Positions 23,254 through 32,270 are shown, counted from the first letter of the stretch. The stretch is DNA of 32,539 bases from Bacteroidia bacterium (GCA_017857855.1 JAFMCI010000020.1:1-32539); one strand, 5' to 3'. Numbers and translations: made by a program. Notes: generated by a model from the sequence alone, not told the origin.

Positions 23254-23383
23254 TAATTTAAAACAACTAAAAAAGGTTTTTTTAGTAACGGCGGTGAATT
23301 AACAACTTAAAGTGTAAAATCTGAATTAAGTTGAAATAAGCACGGGTTTAACACTAAAATTACACTTTTGATATAGAATTATT
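23254..23383 (+). promoter_or_regulatory. accD leader with overlapping inverted repeats
   Basis: Three inverted repeats lie in this leader. ACTAAAAAA (23266-23274) pairs with TTTTTTAGT (23278-23286). CAACTTAA (23303-23310) pairs with TTAAGTTG (23326-23333). AAAGTGTAA (23309-23317) pairs with TTACACTTT (23360-23368). The last two share bases 23309-23310, so they cannot form fully together. Whether this matters for accD expression is unknown; the helices are AT-rich and weak. Confidence 0.35.
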
Positions 23384-24244
23384 ATGAGCTGGTTTAAGCG
23401 AGTAAAACACGGTATACTTACCAAAACACAAGATAAAAAACCTACCCCAGATGGCTTGTGGCACAAGTGTCCTGAGTGTAAGGAACCTACTAGTACCAAA
23501 GAGTTTGAGGCTAATCTTTGGGTTTGTCCATCGTGCAATCATCACGATAGAATAGGCTCTCGAGAATATTTTAATATCCTTTTTGATGAGGGTAAGTTCA
23601 AAGAATTAGATGAGAATTTGATTTCAGGAGATCCTCTACATTTTGAAGATACCAAGCCTTACTTACAGCGCTTGGAATCATCTATCAAGAAAAGTGGACT
23701 GAACGATGCTGTGAGAACAGCCACTGGCAAAATACATGGTATAAAAGTATCGATGGCGGTTATGGACTTTGCCTTCATAGGTGGATCCATGGGAAGCGTG
23801 GTAGGCGAAAAGATAAGCAGAGCCATTGATGTAGCGTTAGAGCAGAACTTGCCAATGATTGTTATATCAAAAAGTGGGGGTGCTCGGATGATGGAAGCTG
23901 CATTCTCGCTCATGCAAATGGCTAAAACATCAGCCAAACTGGCCTTGTTAGACGAAGCTAAGTTACCTTATATAAGCGTTTTGACTGACCCTACTACAGG
24001 GGGTATCACGGCATCCTTTGCCATGCTTGGCGATATTAATATAGCAGAACCCAAAGCCTTAATAGGTTTTGCGGGTCCTAGGGTTATTAAAGAAACTATC
24101 GGGAAAGATTTACCAGCAGGATTTCAGCGTTCTGAGTTTTTGCAGGAAAAAGGCTTTTTAGATTTTATAGTAGAGCGTAAAGATCTCAAACAAAAACTAC
24201 ATGATGTGCTACACATATTTAATGTCAAAAAAAAATCAGCGTAA
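23384..24244 (+). CDS. accD: Acetyl-CoA carboxylase carboxyltransferase subunit beta
   Basis: AccD forms with AccA the carboxyltransferase that moves CO2 from biotin to acetyl-CoA, giving malonyl-CoA for fatty acid synthesis. The zinc ribbon is visible at C29-P-E-C32 and C48-P-S-C51. The crotonase-like core follows: [63 protein letters not shown] and [23 protein letters not shown]. The length of 286 is typical. It is followed after 24 bp by gcvH. Assignment is sure. Confidence 0.97.
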   Translation: MSWFKRVKHGILTKTQDKKPTPDGLWHKCPECKEPTSTKEFEANLWVCPSCNHHDRIGSREYFNILFDEGKFKELDENLISGDPLHFEDTKPYLQRLESSIKKSGLNDAVRTATGKIHGIKVSMAVMDFAFIGGSMGSVVGEKISRAIDVALEQNLPMIVISKSGGARMMEAAFSLMQMAKTSAKLALLDEAKLPYISVLTDPTTGGITASFAMLGDINIAEPKALIGFAGPRVIKETIGKDLPAGFQRSEFLQEKGFLDFIVERKDLKQKLHDVLHIFNVKKKSA

Positions 24245-24268
24245 TTAATTAAAATAAAAAATATACAA

Positions 24269-24649
24269 ATGAACTTTCCAGAAAATTTAAAATACACCAA
24301 AGAGCACGAATGGATAGCTATTGAAGGTGACATCGCTACTGTTGGAGTTACAGAATTCGCTCAAAGCGAGTTAGGAGACATCGTATTTATAGAAATAGAA
24401 ACGGTAGGAGATACCTTGTCTAAAGATGAGGTATTTGGTACGATTGAAGCCGTAAAAACAGTTTCAGATTTGTTTATGCCTCTAAGTGGCGAGATTACCG
24501 AAATGAATGACGGACTTGAGGGCGAGCCAGAAAGTGTAAATAGTGATCCTTACCAAGCTGGCTGGATGATTAAAATAAAATTATCTGACGCCAGTGAAGT
24601 AGATGGTCTACTTTCTGCAGCAGATTACAAAGCGCTTATAGGCCACTAA
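24269..24649 (+). CDS. gcvH: Glycine cleavage system H protein
   Basis: GcvH carries the aminomethyl group on a lipoyl arm between the P, T and L proteins of glycine cleavage. The 126 residues include the start [26 protein letters not shown], the lipoylated lysine K63 in E60-A-V-K-T-V-S-D, and the end [10 protein letters not shown]. Length and motif are complete. It sits between accD and a VanZ-like gene (3 bp downstream), and neither P nor T protein is nearby. Confidence 0.97.
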   Translation: MNFPENLKYTKEHEWIAIEGDIATVGVTEFAQSELGDIVFIEIETVGDTLSKDEVFGTIEAVKTVSDLFMPLSGEITEMNDGLEGEPESVNSDPYQAGWMIKIKLSDASEVDGLLSAADYKALIGH

Positions 24650-24652
24650 AAG

Positions 24653-25060
24653 GTGACCCGAGGTAAAATAGCTTTAGTATTAGCGGTACTTTGGACACTT
24701 CTCATTTCTACCTCATGCTTATTGCCTGCTTCTAGTTTTAAAGCATTTTCGTTTGACACTATAATTTCAATTGATAAGCTGGTGCACTTTACATTGTACT
24801 CGGTCTTTTTTGTATTGTGGTCTTTGGCATTGGGTCTTAAGAAAAAGAGACAGTTGTTCATACTTATGGCAGTCACCATCACCTTTGGAGTGCTGATAGA
24901 AATACTACAAGCTACAATGTCTCTGGGGCGCAGTTATGAGTTGGATGATATTATAGCTAATACAATTGGCAGTGTTTTGGGGTTAGTTATGTTGCCTTTT
25001 ATTAGGCGAATGATGCCATTACTCAAAAAGTATTTACCTTTTCTTAACAAAGTGTATTAA
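24653..25060 (+). CDS. VanZ-like membrane protein
   Basis: A 135-residue membrane protein with about four helices. It has the VanZ-like pattern: SIDKLVHFTLYSVFFVLWSLAL (about 39-60), GVLIEILQATMSLGRSYELDDIIANTIGSVLG (about 80-111). The KLxHF...Y and E..Q......R..E..D...N..G.......G marks are present. VanZ lowers teicoplanin susceptibility in enterococci, but most relatives have no known role. GTG start, 3 bp after gcvH, so probably in one unit with it. tonB follows 39 bp later with its own -7 element. Confidence 0.85.
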   Translation: MTRGKIALVLAVLWTLLISTSCLLPASSFKAFSFDTIISIDKLVHFTLYSVFFVLWSLALGLKKKRQLFILMAVTITFGVLIEILQATMSLGRSYELDDIIANTIGSVLGLVMLPFIRRMMPLLKKYLPFLNKVY

Positions 25061-25077
25061 TAGAATAAATAATCAGT

Positions 25078-25085
25078 TAATTTTG
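25078..25085 (+). promoter_or_regulatory. -7 element of tonB
   Basis: TAATTTTG matches TAnnTTTG, 14 bases before the tonB ATG at 25100. Confidence 0.45.
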
Positions 25086-25099
25086 AAATAATAAATTTT

Positions 25100-25774
25100 A
25101 TGGAAGTAAAAAAGTATTCAAAACCAGAAGTTGGCAACAAGCGTGTTGACTTCTTTCTTGTCGGACTTGCTTTTTCTATATTGCTAGTATTCGGAGCTTT
25201 TACTTACAAGGTGTATGACAGAAAAGTTGAAAAACTTGGGTCACTTGTAATTGACGAAGACTTGGTGGTAATGGAAAATACCGTGCAACAACGCACCCCA
25301 CCACCACCGCCACCACCGCCTACCATCGAGGTTGTGGAAGATGACGCTGAAATTGAGGAACAGCCTGAGATCATGGAAACAGAAGTTGACCAAGAAACAG
25401 AAATGGAAGAGTATGAAGCAAAAGAGGAAGAACTAGAGGAAACAGACGAAATTCTTGAAATTTTTGATGTATCCGAAAAAGCAGAATTCCCTGGAGGTGA
25501 AGAAGGTCTTCAAAAGTTTATTGCTGAAAATATTAGCTATCCTGCTATGGCGTTAGAAAACGACCAACAAGGAACTGTAAACGTAATGTTTGTAATCGAT
25601 AAGGCTGGACTTGTTAAGGATATCGCTATTCTTGGAAGCAAAAAAGGCTTTGGCTTAGAGGAAGAAGCAATGCGCGTTATCAAGCTTACTTCAGGTAAAT
25701 GGAGATCAGCAAAACAAAGAGACAAACCGGTATCTATGAGATTTAGAATCCCGGTTAAATTCCAAATATTCTAA
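25100..25774 (+). CDS. tonB: TonB-family energy transducer
   Basis: TonB couples the proton motive force through ExbB-ExbD to TonB-dependent receptors at the outer membrane. The 224 residues contain a cytoplasmic N-terminus, one membrane helix (about 17-37), an eight-proline run (P67-P74), a strongly acidic spacer (about 80-120, rich in E and D) and the C-terminal TonB domain (about 138-223) with the Bacteroidota mark F-P-G-G-E-E-G-L-Q-K-F-I...N-I-S-Y-P. The C-terminal segment FRIPVKFQIF completes the fold. No exbB/exbD is adjacent. It ends at the bidirectional terminator at 25799-25835. Which receptors it serves cannot be told. Confidence 0.93.
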   Translation: MEVKKYSKPEVGNKRVDFFLVGLAFSILLVFGAFTYKVYDRKVEKLGSLVIDEDLVVMENTVQQRTPPPPPPPPTIEVVEDDAEIEEQPEIMETEVDQETEMEEYEAKEEELEETDEILEIFDVSEKAEFPGGEEGLQKFIAENISYPAMALENDQQGTVNVMFVIDKAGLVKDIAILGSKKGFGLEEEAMRVIKLTSGKWRSAKQRDKPVSMRFRIPVKFQIF

Positions 25775-25798
25775 GTCTAACCAAGGTTATTCTAACAC

Positions 25799-25835
25799 AA
25801 AAAAAGCCACTCTGTAATTCGAAGTGGCTTTTTTT
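25799..25835. terminator. Bidirectional terminator between tonB and the aldehyde dehydrogenase gene
   Basis: GCCACT (25806-25811) pairs with AGTGGC (25823-25828) across an 11-base loop. The stem is preceded by seven A (25799-25805) and followed by seven T (25829-25835), so it works for both converging genes. Confidence 0.9.
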
Positions 25836-25866
25836 ATGGTTTAAATTTCTGTTTTGGTTTTATAAC

Positions 25867-27252
25867 CTAGCTCATCTTTAAAATACGACGAATCCAGTTT
25901 AGTTTACCGGGTGTATGCGGATAATATTTCAAATTGAGCTCTATTAAAGTCGATTTTTGTAAAATACTTTTTGCATGTGAGAAGCAATCAAATCCTGCTT
26001 TGCCACGATAAGCGCCTATACCGCTGTTGCCGATGCCCCCAAATGGTAAAGCGCTATTTGAGATGTGCATAATGGCATCATTTACAGCACCACCGCCAAA
26101 CGATACCTTAGTCAAAAAATAATCTTGTGTGGTTGCTTTGCTTGTAAAAATATAGGCAGCTAATGGTTTAGGTGCTTCATTAATTTGGTCTACGACCGTT
26201 TCTAGCTGGTCATAAACGATTACAGGGAGAATGGGCCCAAATATTTCTTCTTGCATCGCCTTTGATTGAAATGACGATGGATATAGCACTGTTGGTTCAA
26301 TGACTCTTGCCTTTTCATCTATACTTCCTCCAATAGCTGCATGTTCGTTTTCTAAAAGACGAGAAAGCCTAGTTAGATTATGATTATTTATGATTTGAAC
26401 GTAGTTTCCATTTTCTATACTAAATGACTCTTTCTTAATTTCCTTTCTCATCGCGTTTATAAAATCTTCTGCGATGTTTTGGTGAACCATGACATAATCA
26501 GGAGCAATACAGGTTTGTCCAGCATTTAAATACTTGGCCCAGACCAATCGTTTTACCGTCATATTTAGGTTACAGTCCTCTGTAATTACAGCAGGGCTTT
26601 TACCGCCTAATTCTAAGGTGACTGGCACTAAATTTTTAGCCGCCGCTTCATATACTATTCTTCCCACACGGACACTTCCTGTAAAAAATATTTTATTCCA
26701 TGGTAGTGTTAGAAGTTCTGTGGTTTCTGAGATTCCACCTTCTATAACACGTAATAACCCAGGATCAAAATGTTGGTTTATGAGTTCGGCCATAAGTGCG
26801 CTAGATGCAGAGGCTTGCTCACTAGGCTTGAGCACTGCGCTACAGCCAGCTGAAATAGCCGCAATAGCAGGAGCTAGTAATAGCTGATAGGGATAATTCC
26901 AAGCACCTATGATTAATGAGACTCCAAGCGGCTCTTTCATAACGAAACTCTTTGCTGGAAAATTCACCCAGTTAGTAGATACTTTTTGCGTCTTAGCCCA
27001 GCTAGAAAGATGTGATATAGCCTCATCTATTTCTTGGTACAGGATAGCAATCTCGGTGGTATAGGTGTCAAATTTAGATTTACAAAAGTCTGCATAAACA
27101 GCTTCGTATAATCGCTCTTCGTTGGCTTGTAGTAATTCTTTAAGTTTTTTTAACTGTGTTTTTCTGACAGTTAATGCCAACGTTTTGCCACTGGCAAAGA
27201 AATTTTTTTGGCCCTCAAATGTAGCTGCTATGGTTAAATCTTGGTTTGGCAT
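25867..27252 (-). CDS. Aldehyde dehydrogenase (class 3-like)
   Basis: A 461-residue NAD(P)-dependent aldehyde dehydrogenase of the ALDH3 type. Visible are W118-N-Y-P (about 118-121) for cofactor binding, K142 in KPSE, the dinucleotide loop F-T-G-S-V-R-V-G (190-197), the general base E214 in LELGGKSP, and the catalytic C248 in N243-A-G-Q-T-C. The C-terminus has IFGPILPV, PFGGIGNSGIG and an ALDH3-like tail, HSYTPGKLNW-type (here PHTPGKLNW). ALDH3 enzymes oxidise medium- and long-chain fatty or aromatic aldehydes; the substrate here is not known. It converges with tonB and shares its terminator. No -7 element was found upstream. Confidence 0.94.
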   Translation of the reverse strand: MPNQDLTIAATFEGQKNFFASGKTLALTVRKTQLKKLKELLQANEERLYEAVYADFCKSKFDTYTTEIAILYQEIDEAISHLSSWAKTQKVSTNWVNFPAKSFVMKEPLGVSLIIGAWNYPYQLLLAPAIAAISAGCSAVLKPSEQASASSALMAELINQHFDPGLLRVIEGGISETTELLTLPWNKIFFTGSVRVGRIVYEAAAKNLVPVTLELGGKSPAVITEDCNLNMTVKRLVWAKYLNAGQTCIAPDYVMVHQNIAEDFINAMRKEIKKESFSIENGNYVQIINNHNLTRLSRLLENEHAAIGGSIDEKARVIEPTVLYPSSFQSKAMQEEIFGPILPVIVYDQLETVVDQINEAPKPLAAYIFTSKATTQDYFLTKVSFGGGAVNDAIMHISNSALPFGGIGNSGIGAYRGKAGFDCFSHAKSILQKSTLIELNLKYYPHTPGKLNWIRRILKMS

Positions 27253-27498
27253 AAATGATAATGGTGGTTTACTAAAAGCTTTCTGTAATAAAAGAAAATA
27301 ACGCTGCGTATCTCAGACATTCAAATACGAAAATAATCTAAATTATCCGGCTATCGTATCAAAAAAACGACCTTGTGACGCTGTATGAAATTAAGTTTAC
27401 CATGTACTTGCACTGTTATGGATAGTGATTGATTATCCTATTCTCATGTGGCGCGACTGTAAATGATAGATTGTGAAAATTTGTATTTACTTTGAATT
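27253..27498. other. Intergenic region between divergent aldehyde dehydrogenase and serine hydrolase genes
   Basis: No gene or convincing hairpin was seen in these 246 bases. A near-match to the -7 motif (TTTACTTTG, 27486-27494) is too close to the ATG at 27499 to be trusted. Confidence 0.4.
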
Positions 27499-29058
27499 AT
27501 GAATAAGGCAAGGTATACAGGTTTGGCATTAGTGTTGGGCGCATTTTTTTTCTCGTTTAACACAAGTGCACAAGTATCAAGTACGCAAATTGATAGCCTG
27601 GTTTCATTGGCAATGAAAAAATTTAATGTAGCTGGTGTAGCGGTAGGCGTTGTGCAGGATGGTCAAATCATACATAGCAAAGGATATGGGTATTCAAATT
27701 TTGATAAAAAAACGGTGGCTACGGAGCATACTAATTTTGCGATAGCAAGTAATAGTAAAGCATTCACAGCTACGGCCATGGCTATTTTGGTAGAAGATGG
27801 GAAGCTAAAATGGGATGATAAAGTAAAGTCAATACTCCCTGAATTTGAAATGTATAATGACTATGTTACCCAAAACTTTACTGTAGAGGATTTACTATGT
27901 CACAGGAGCGGAATGGGATTAGGTCAAGGTGATTTGATGTGGTTTCCCGATGGAAGTGATTTTAAAATAGAGGATATGCTTACCGCCTACAGACAAACCA
28001 TACCGGAGTCTGCGGTTAGAACTAAAATGGAGTACAATAACATCCTGTTTTTTATTGCAGGAGAGGTGATTGCCCGCACTTCAGGTATGTCTTGGGAGGA
28101 TTTTATCGCAAAGAGAATATTTGAACCTGCAGGCATGGAAAGTAGCGTAACCAGTATTAGCAGAATAGGAAATTTACCTTTAGCAAAGGCCCATGCAAAT
28201 ACGGATGGTAAATTAAGGGTTTTAGCTGATTACGAGCCACAAGTAAACGGTGGTGCCGCCGGTATTTATGCCAATGTGAATGATTTATGTAATTGGATGA
28301 TGCTTAACTTAAACCATGGTAGTTTAGGTGAAAAGAAAGTTTTTACTGCCAAAATACAAAAAGAGCATCTATGGAAAATACAGACGGTAACGGCCCCTAA
28401 CGGGAATCCTAAATACAACGCTCATTTTGGCGGGTATGGTTTAGGTTGGTTTTTAGGAGATATGAATGGCAACTTGGTGGTAAGTCATAGTGGTGGTATG
28501 CCAGGTATGCTGTCTAAAACCACTTTAATAGCAGATAAAAATGTGGGCATTGTAATACTTACCAATACCAGTGACGACGGCGCTATGGTGTTTAGTGCAC
28601 TTACCAATACACTTGTAGACGCTTTTGTAGATGTTGAACCAACGAATTGGATTGATCGTTACGAAGCTTATAATAAAAAGAATACAGCTTTTGCGGATTC
28701 AGTTCTAAAAGCAGCATGGAGCAAGGTGGGATCAGGCAAAGCGGGATTGTATGATAAAAAGATCATCGGCACATATAATGATTACTGGCTTGGAGACGTC
28801 ACCATAGAGAATAAAGGCGACAAGTTAATATTGGCGTGTACACGCTCTCCAAAACTGACGGGGCAACTGTTTTACTATCAAGATGCTACGTACTTAGTAA
28901 AGTGGGATTATCAAGACATGAATGCAGATGCATTTGTCAAATTTGAGTTAGATGAAAAAAATAATACTCTTGGATTTTCATTGGAAGGGATATCCCCAAA
29001 TATTGATTTTAGCTTTGATTTTGATGATTTACATATACAGCGTATTAAATCAAAATAA
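27499..29058 (+). CDS. Exported beta-lactamase-family serine hydrolase
   Basis: A 519-residue exported protein of the class C beta-lactamase/PBP fold. Signal peptide about 1-24. The serine nucleophile and lysine are S84-N-S-K87, followed by Y179-N-N181 (Y-x-N) and H330-S-G-G333. A C-terminal lipocalin-like domain (about 400-519, DUF3471 type) follows. Members include D-aminopeptidases, esterases and PBP4-like enzymes, so the substrate is open. A cluster of three other residues would be needed to call it a true lactamase. It is isolated, with 246 bp before it and 162 bp after it. A near-miss to the -7 consensus (TA, one base, TTTG) sits just before the ATG. Confidence 0.9.
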   Translation: MNKARYTGLALVLGAFFFSFNTSAQVSSTQIDSLVSLAMKKFNVAGVAVGVVQDGQIIHSKGYGYSNFDKKTVATEHTNFAIASNSKAFTATAMAILVEDGKLKWDDKVKSILPEFEMYNDYVTQNFTVEDLLCHRSGMGLGQGDLMWFPDGSDFKIEDMLTAYRQTIPESAVRTKMEYNNILFFIAGEVIARTSGMSWEDFIAKRIFEPAGMESSVTSISRIGNLPLAKAHANTDGKLRVLADYEPQVNGGAAGIYANVNDLCNWMMLNLNHGSLGEKKVFTAKIQKEHLWKIQTVTAPNGNPKYNAHFGGYGLGWFLGDMNGNLVVSHSGGMPGMLSKTTLIADKNVGIVILTNTSDDGAMVFSALTNTLVDAFVDVEPTNWIDRYEAYNKKNTAFADSVLKAAWSKVGSGKAGLYDKKIIGTYNDYWLGDVTIENKGDKLILACTRSPKLTGQLFYYQDATYLVKWDYQDMNADAFVKFELDEKNNTLGFSLEGISPNIDFSFDFDDLHIQRIKSK

Positions 29059-29220
29059 CAATTTTGATAATAGACGATGATTCAAAATGCATGGGCAGAT
29101 AAAATATTTATGTGTTGTTACAAGTAGCCTTCACCTCGGTTTTTAATTTTAAACGGATTTATTACCCATCTACTGTAAAATGGAAGTGGTTATCTACTGT
29201 TCCATCATAGATTCGCGATC

Positions 29221-29676
29221 TTGTTAAAATTGTATATTTTCACTTTTTTGTGGAGTATTTCTCCTCTTGGTGAAGCAAAGGTGGGAATACCTTTTGGTCT
29301 CTTAAAAGACCTAAATCCTTATATGGTTCTTATCGTGGCAATTGCAGCCAATATTATGGTTTATCCATTGATGATTTTCTTTTTGAATTCGATGAATGGG
29401 TTTCTAGCAAAAGTACTTTGGTACAAGAAAAGTGCTATATGGGTGGCCAAAAGAGCCAAGAAAGGATCTAAGGAAAATCTAAGAAAGTATGGGTATTTTG
29501 GGTTGGCACTTTTTGTCATGGTTCCTTTGCCTGGAACAGGAGTATACGCCGGAACTATTGCAGCATACTTATTTAAAATGGACTACAAAAAAGCATTCTT
29601 AGCCAATGCTATTGGGATAACCTTATCATCGCTTATTGTGTGGAGCATCACACTATTTGGACAAGGGTTAATGTAG
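29221..29676 (+). CDS. COG2426 / Sm_multidrug_ex family small membrane protein
   Basis: A 151-residue membrane protein with about four helices. The start LWSISPLGEAKVGIPFGLL (about 9-28) and the GYFGLALFVMVPLPGTGVYAGTIAAYLF segment (about 92-119) match the COG2426 'putative small multi-drug export protein' family: E-x-x-x-G-I-P and P-x-P-G-T-G-x-Y/W-x-G. Transport is suggested by name only. The frame has no ATG between its upstream stop at 29176 and this TTG, so TTG 29221 is the likely start. Its end is 27 bp from the converging secreted coiled-coil gene. Confidence 0.82.
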   Translation: MLKLYIFTFLWSISPLGEAKVGIPFGLLKDLNPYMVLIVAIAANIMVYPLMIFFLNSMNGFLAKVLWYKKSAIWVAKRAKKGSKENLRKYGYFGLALFVMVPLPGTGVYAGTIAAYLFKMDYKKAFLANAIGITLSSLIVWSITLFGQGLM

Positions 29677-29703
29677 CAATTGCTGCCTTTAAAGAATCTA
29701 ATT

Positions 29704-30759
29704 TTATGGGTTATAGGGTGGTTTTGGGAAGACATCCAGTACACGCACCACAGAGTACCAATTGGCGTTGGGAACACCACTTTTGATATAAATATCATTT
29801 ACTTCATCAAAACGACTGTTTAGCTCGTCTACTACAAACGTGATTATCTCTTCGGACTTTATTTTTTTGGTTAATTCTAGATTTTTAGAAAAGATAACGT
29901 TCCCATCTTCTACTATTTCCAGGTGGTAAAGAATCTTGGTATAATCATAGGGCGTATTATTCTTAACGGTGAGCTGAAGCCCGGTTAAGTACTTAATTTT
30001 TTTAGGATTCCAAAAATGTACTGCGTCGCCGATCCAAATCCCAGTTGGTACAAGAGGTGTTTTTAAATATTCTTGAAAGGCCTTTTCACGGGCTTCCTCA
30101 GCTGATTTTTTGAGATCCTGGGCAATAACTTCATCTTTAGCACAATCGATTATGGAGTCAAAATAAAATCCTTTCCATCTATTGTTCTCGGTAAAAGTAT
30201 AACCGTTGGCAAGCGACATTGAAAATTCTTTCCCTTTAAAAGTGAAAAATAACTGGCCAGTTAGTGTAAATGCATTGAATTCAGGGCTTGGTTTCTGTAT
30301 CACAAAATCAAATTTCTTAAAAACTGCTTTTGACCAATTAATGCCCATATTAACGCCATCAAAATAGGTTTTATCCGTATTCTTGGTAATATCACTTTCT
30401 AGCAATTCCGTAAACTCGCAAAGGAAAGGGTTGTTGGCTAAATAGGGAGTATCTGAAAGTTGAATCTGGAGTTCAGGATGATCATTTAACTTTCGATAGC
30501 GAAATAAATTAAAAATGGTTTGGGCAAATTCTTCAGGAGTTTCTATGTGTATAGTACTTATCACCTTTTCAAAGCTGTCCACAGTAGCTTCTAAGGAAAC
30601 TATTTTGGTTTTAAGCTGCAGGTTTTCGGTATTTAAATCAAGAATAGTATCTTTAAGATGTTGATTCTCGTTACTTATGTTTAGTATGATTTCTTTTTTA
30701 GATTGGGCAAACGAACTTCCAAAAAAGAGCAGGAGTGAAAGACTAATAAATATTCTCAT
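29704..30759 (-). CDS. Secreted protein of unknown function with N-terminal coiled coil
   Basis: A 351-residue exported protein. Signal peptide about 1-18 (SSFA-Q), then a heptad-like coiled coil (about 22-68: I, L and V every third or fourth position) and a mixed alpha/beta region. A second short helix rich in K, E and A (about 221-240) precedes a C-terminal beta domain (about 250-345) with 'LTGLQLTVKNNTPYDYTKILYHLEI', resembling an Ig-like or FxLYD-type fold in which secreted proteins bind others. I do not recognise the family. It has its own -7 element and converges with the COG2426 gene. Confidence 0.75.
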   Translation of the reverse strand: MRIFISLSLLLFFGSSFAQSKKEIILNISNENQHLKDTILDLNTENLQLKTKIVSLEATVDSFEKVISTIHIETPEEFAQTIFNLFRYRKLNDHPELQIQLSDTPYLANNPFLCEFTELLESDITKNTDKTYFDGVNMGINWSKAVFKKFDFVIQKPSPEFNAFTLTGQLFFTFKGKEFSMSLANGYTFTENNRWKGFYFDSIIDCAKDEVIAQDLKKSAEEAREKAFQEYLKTPLVPTGIWIGDAVHFWNPKKIKYLTGLQLTVKNNTPYDYTKILYHLEIVEDGNVIFSKNLELTKKIKSEEIITFVVDELNSRFDEVNDIYIKSGVPNANWYSVVRVLDVFPKPPYNP

Positions 30760-30773
30760 TAAGCGTATGTGGT

Positions 30774-30781
30774 CAAAGATA
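30774..30781 (-). promoter_or_regulatory. -7 element of the coiled-coil secreted protein gene
   Basis: TATCTTTG on the minus strand (CAAAGATA on plus) matches TAnnTTTG, 14 bases before the ATG at 30759. Confidence 0.45.
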
Positions 30782-30925
30782 AAATATTAGAATAAGATAA
30801 ATGGGTTATTATCTCTGTTGACGAGAACTTGTTAATGTTTAATAAAAAGAAGGAGATTCGAAGTATAGTAAAAACAGTGAATAAAGGCTTGAGTACTTGC
30901 CATTAAGCTCTGTAGGTAGTTTGTT

Positions 30926-31969
30926 TTACTCAGTCTTTTTGTCAACACTTTTGATGAATTCAACAAGGCCTTTAAAATAAGTGTCAGCATCGTCGTACAT
31001 AGCTAAATGACTGCCATTAGGGCAATGTAAATATTGTCCGTTTTGAACTTCTGAAGCTATCCATTCCATATGTTTAGGGTCCATAGTGTCATATGTACCA
31101 CCGATGGTTAAGGTAGGAGTGGAAATATTGGAAAGTTTCCCTTTAATATCCCAGTTTTTCAATTTTGCATCACCAACTACTCCAAATTCGCTAGGACCTT
31201 GCATGGTTACATACAAGTCTGGGTTTATGTGGGCGAATGCACGATTTACAGGGTCTGGCCATTCTTTTAGGGGCATTCTCAAAACGTGTTCAGGGTAATA
31301 ATTAGCAAAAATCAACTCTGAATATCTTGGGTTACTATAATCTCCTTTTGCTTCCAAGGCTCTAATCTCCTTCAGTACATCTGAAGGTAATTGAGGGCCT
31401 AAAACGTCATTGGCATACGTAATGTAATCAGGAATAGAAGCCATCATATTGGATACAATAAGCCCTTTAAGGTTTTGCTGATATTTTAAAGCATACTCCA
31501 TGCATAAAATACCTCCCCATGAACTGCCCAATAAGTAAAAATTGTCTGAGTTTAATCCAAGTGCTATTCTCACCTGTTCAACTTCATCAACATATCTATC
31601 GACGCTCCACAGACTACTGTCATTTGGCTGGTCACTATACGCAGATTCTAACTGGTCATAGTAATAATATTCAATTTCAGCATTGGGAAAGTAGGAATCA
31701 AAAGCTTCGAAGTATTCATGAGTTGCACCTGGTCCGCCATGCAGTAACAATACTTTCATTGTAGGGTTATTTCCTACTCTTTTAGTCCAAACCTTAAATT
31801 CTCCAGCAGATGTTTGGATAGGTATCATTTTTACACCACCACTTAATTTGTCATCACGATTAGAATAATCTAAATAGCTTGTTTCTTCGATTTTGGCATT
31901 CTGTGTTTGCTCATTATAGCATCCTTGGAAGATCAAGAGGGTAAGCGGAATGAATATTAATTGTTTCAT
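30926..31969 (-). CDS. Proline iminopeptidase-like alpha/beta-hydrolase lipoprotein (S33)
   Basis: A 347-residue lipoprotein of the peptidase S33 family. The lipobox F-Q-G-C has the lipidated C17. The hydrolase fold shows the oxyanion stretch LLLHGGPGATHEYFE (about 73-87), YYDQLESAYSD, the nucleophile elbow G-S-S-W-G-G (serine about 149), GTYDTMDPKHM and the catalytic His in NGSHLAMYDD. Proline iminopeptidases remove N-terminal proline from peptides; the membrane-tethered form probably acts on small peptides or amides outside the cytoplasm. The HGGPG and GxSWGG motifs are the family marks. ATG 31969. Downstream is a 166-bp gap. Confidence 0.92.
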   Translation of the reverse strand: MKQLIFIPLTLLIFQGCYNEQTQNAKIEETSYLDYSNRDDKLSGGVKMIPIQTSAGEFKVWTKRVGNNPTMKVLLLHGGPGATHEYFEAFDSYFPNAEIEYYYYDQLESAYSDQPNDSSLWSVDRYVDEVEQVRIALGLNSDNFYLLGSSWGGILCMEYALKYQQNLKGLIVSNMMASIPDYITYANDVLGPQLPSDVLKEIRALEAKGDYSNPRYSELIFANYYPEHVLRMPLKEWPDPVNRAFAHINPDLYVTMQGPSEFGVVGDAKLKNWDIKGKLSNISTPTLTIGGTYDTMDPKHMEWIASEVQNGQYLHCPNGSHLAMYDDADTYFKGLVEFIKSVDKKTE

Positions 31970-32270
31970 GTTTTTGAGTTAGTTTTTGCGTGATATAGGT
32001 TAAAATGAACTGCGTTTTACTTCATATAGACGTTGTTGTTTTAGGAAATCGAAGTTAATTTAATTTTATTAAGTATTCCCTTTTTTTAGGACAGAATTAA
32101 ACATAAGGATAGTTAACTTTAGTTGGTTTATTTCCTGCTCAAAATAGATCATTTGGTATACCATCTCTTAAGCTGGTATGCCTTCTTTCAGAGTGGTAAA
32201 AGTGTATTTACACTTTGATTATTTGATAGAGTTCCAAGCCTGCGTTAAGAGGATTTAGATATATATCCTC
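31970..32270. other. Gene-free region with several palindromes
   Basis: No convincing gene in about 300 bases. Three palindromes are present: GGTATACCA (32155-32163) with TGGTATGCC (32174-32182), one mismatch and 10-base loop; AAAGTGTA-TT-TACACTTT (32199-32216), perfect; and the 11-bp inverted repeat 32244-32275, which overlaps the next feature. Confidence 0.5.

Noticed and set aside
25296-25322. Short tandem repeat of CCA/CCG triplets
   Set aside because: It encodes the eight-proline run of TonB, which is normal for the family.
32000-32060. Small open frame of about 17 codons starting at ATG near 32004
   Set aside because: Too short, no promoter motif and no recognisable sequence.
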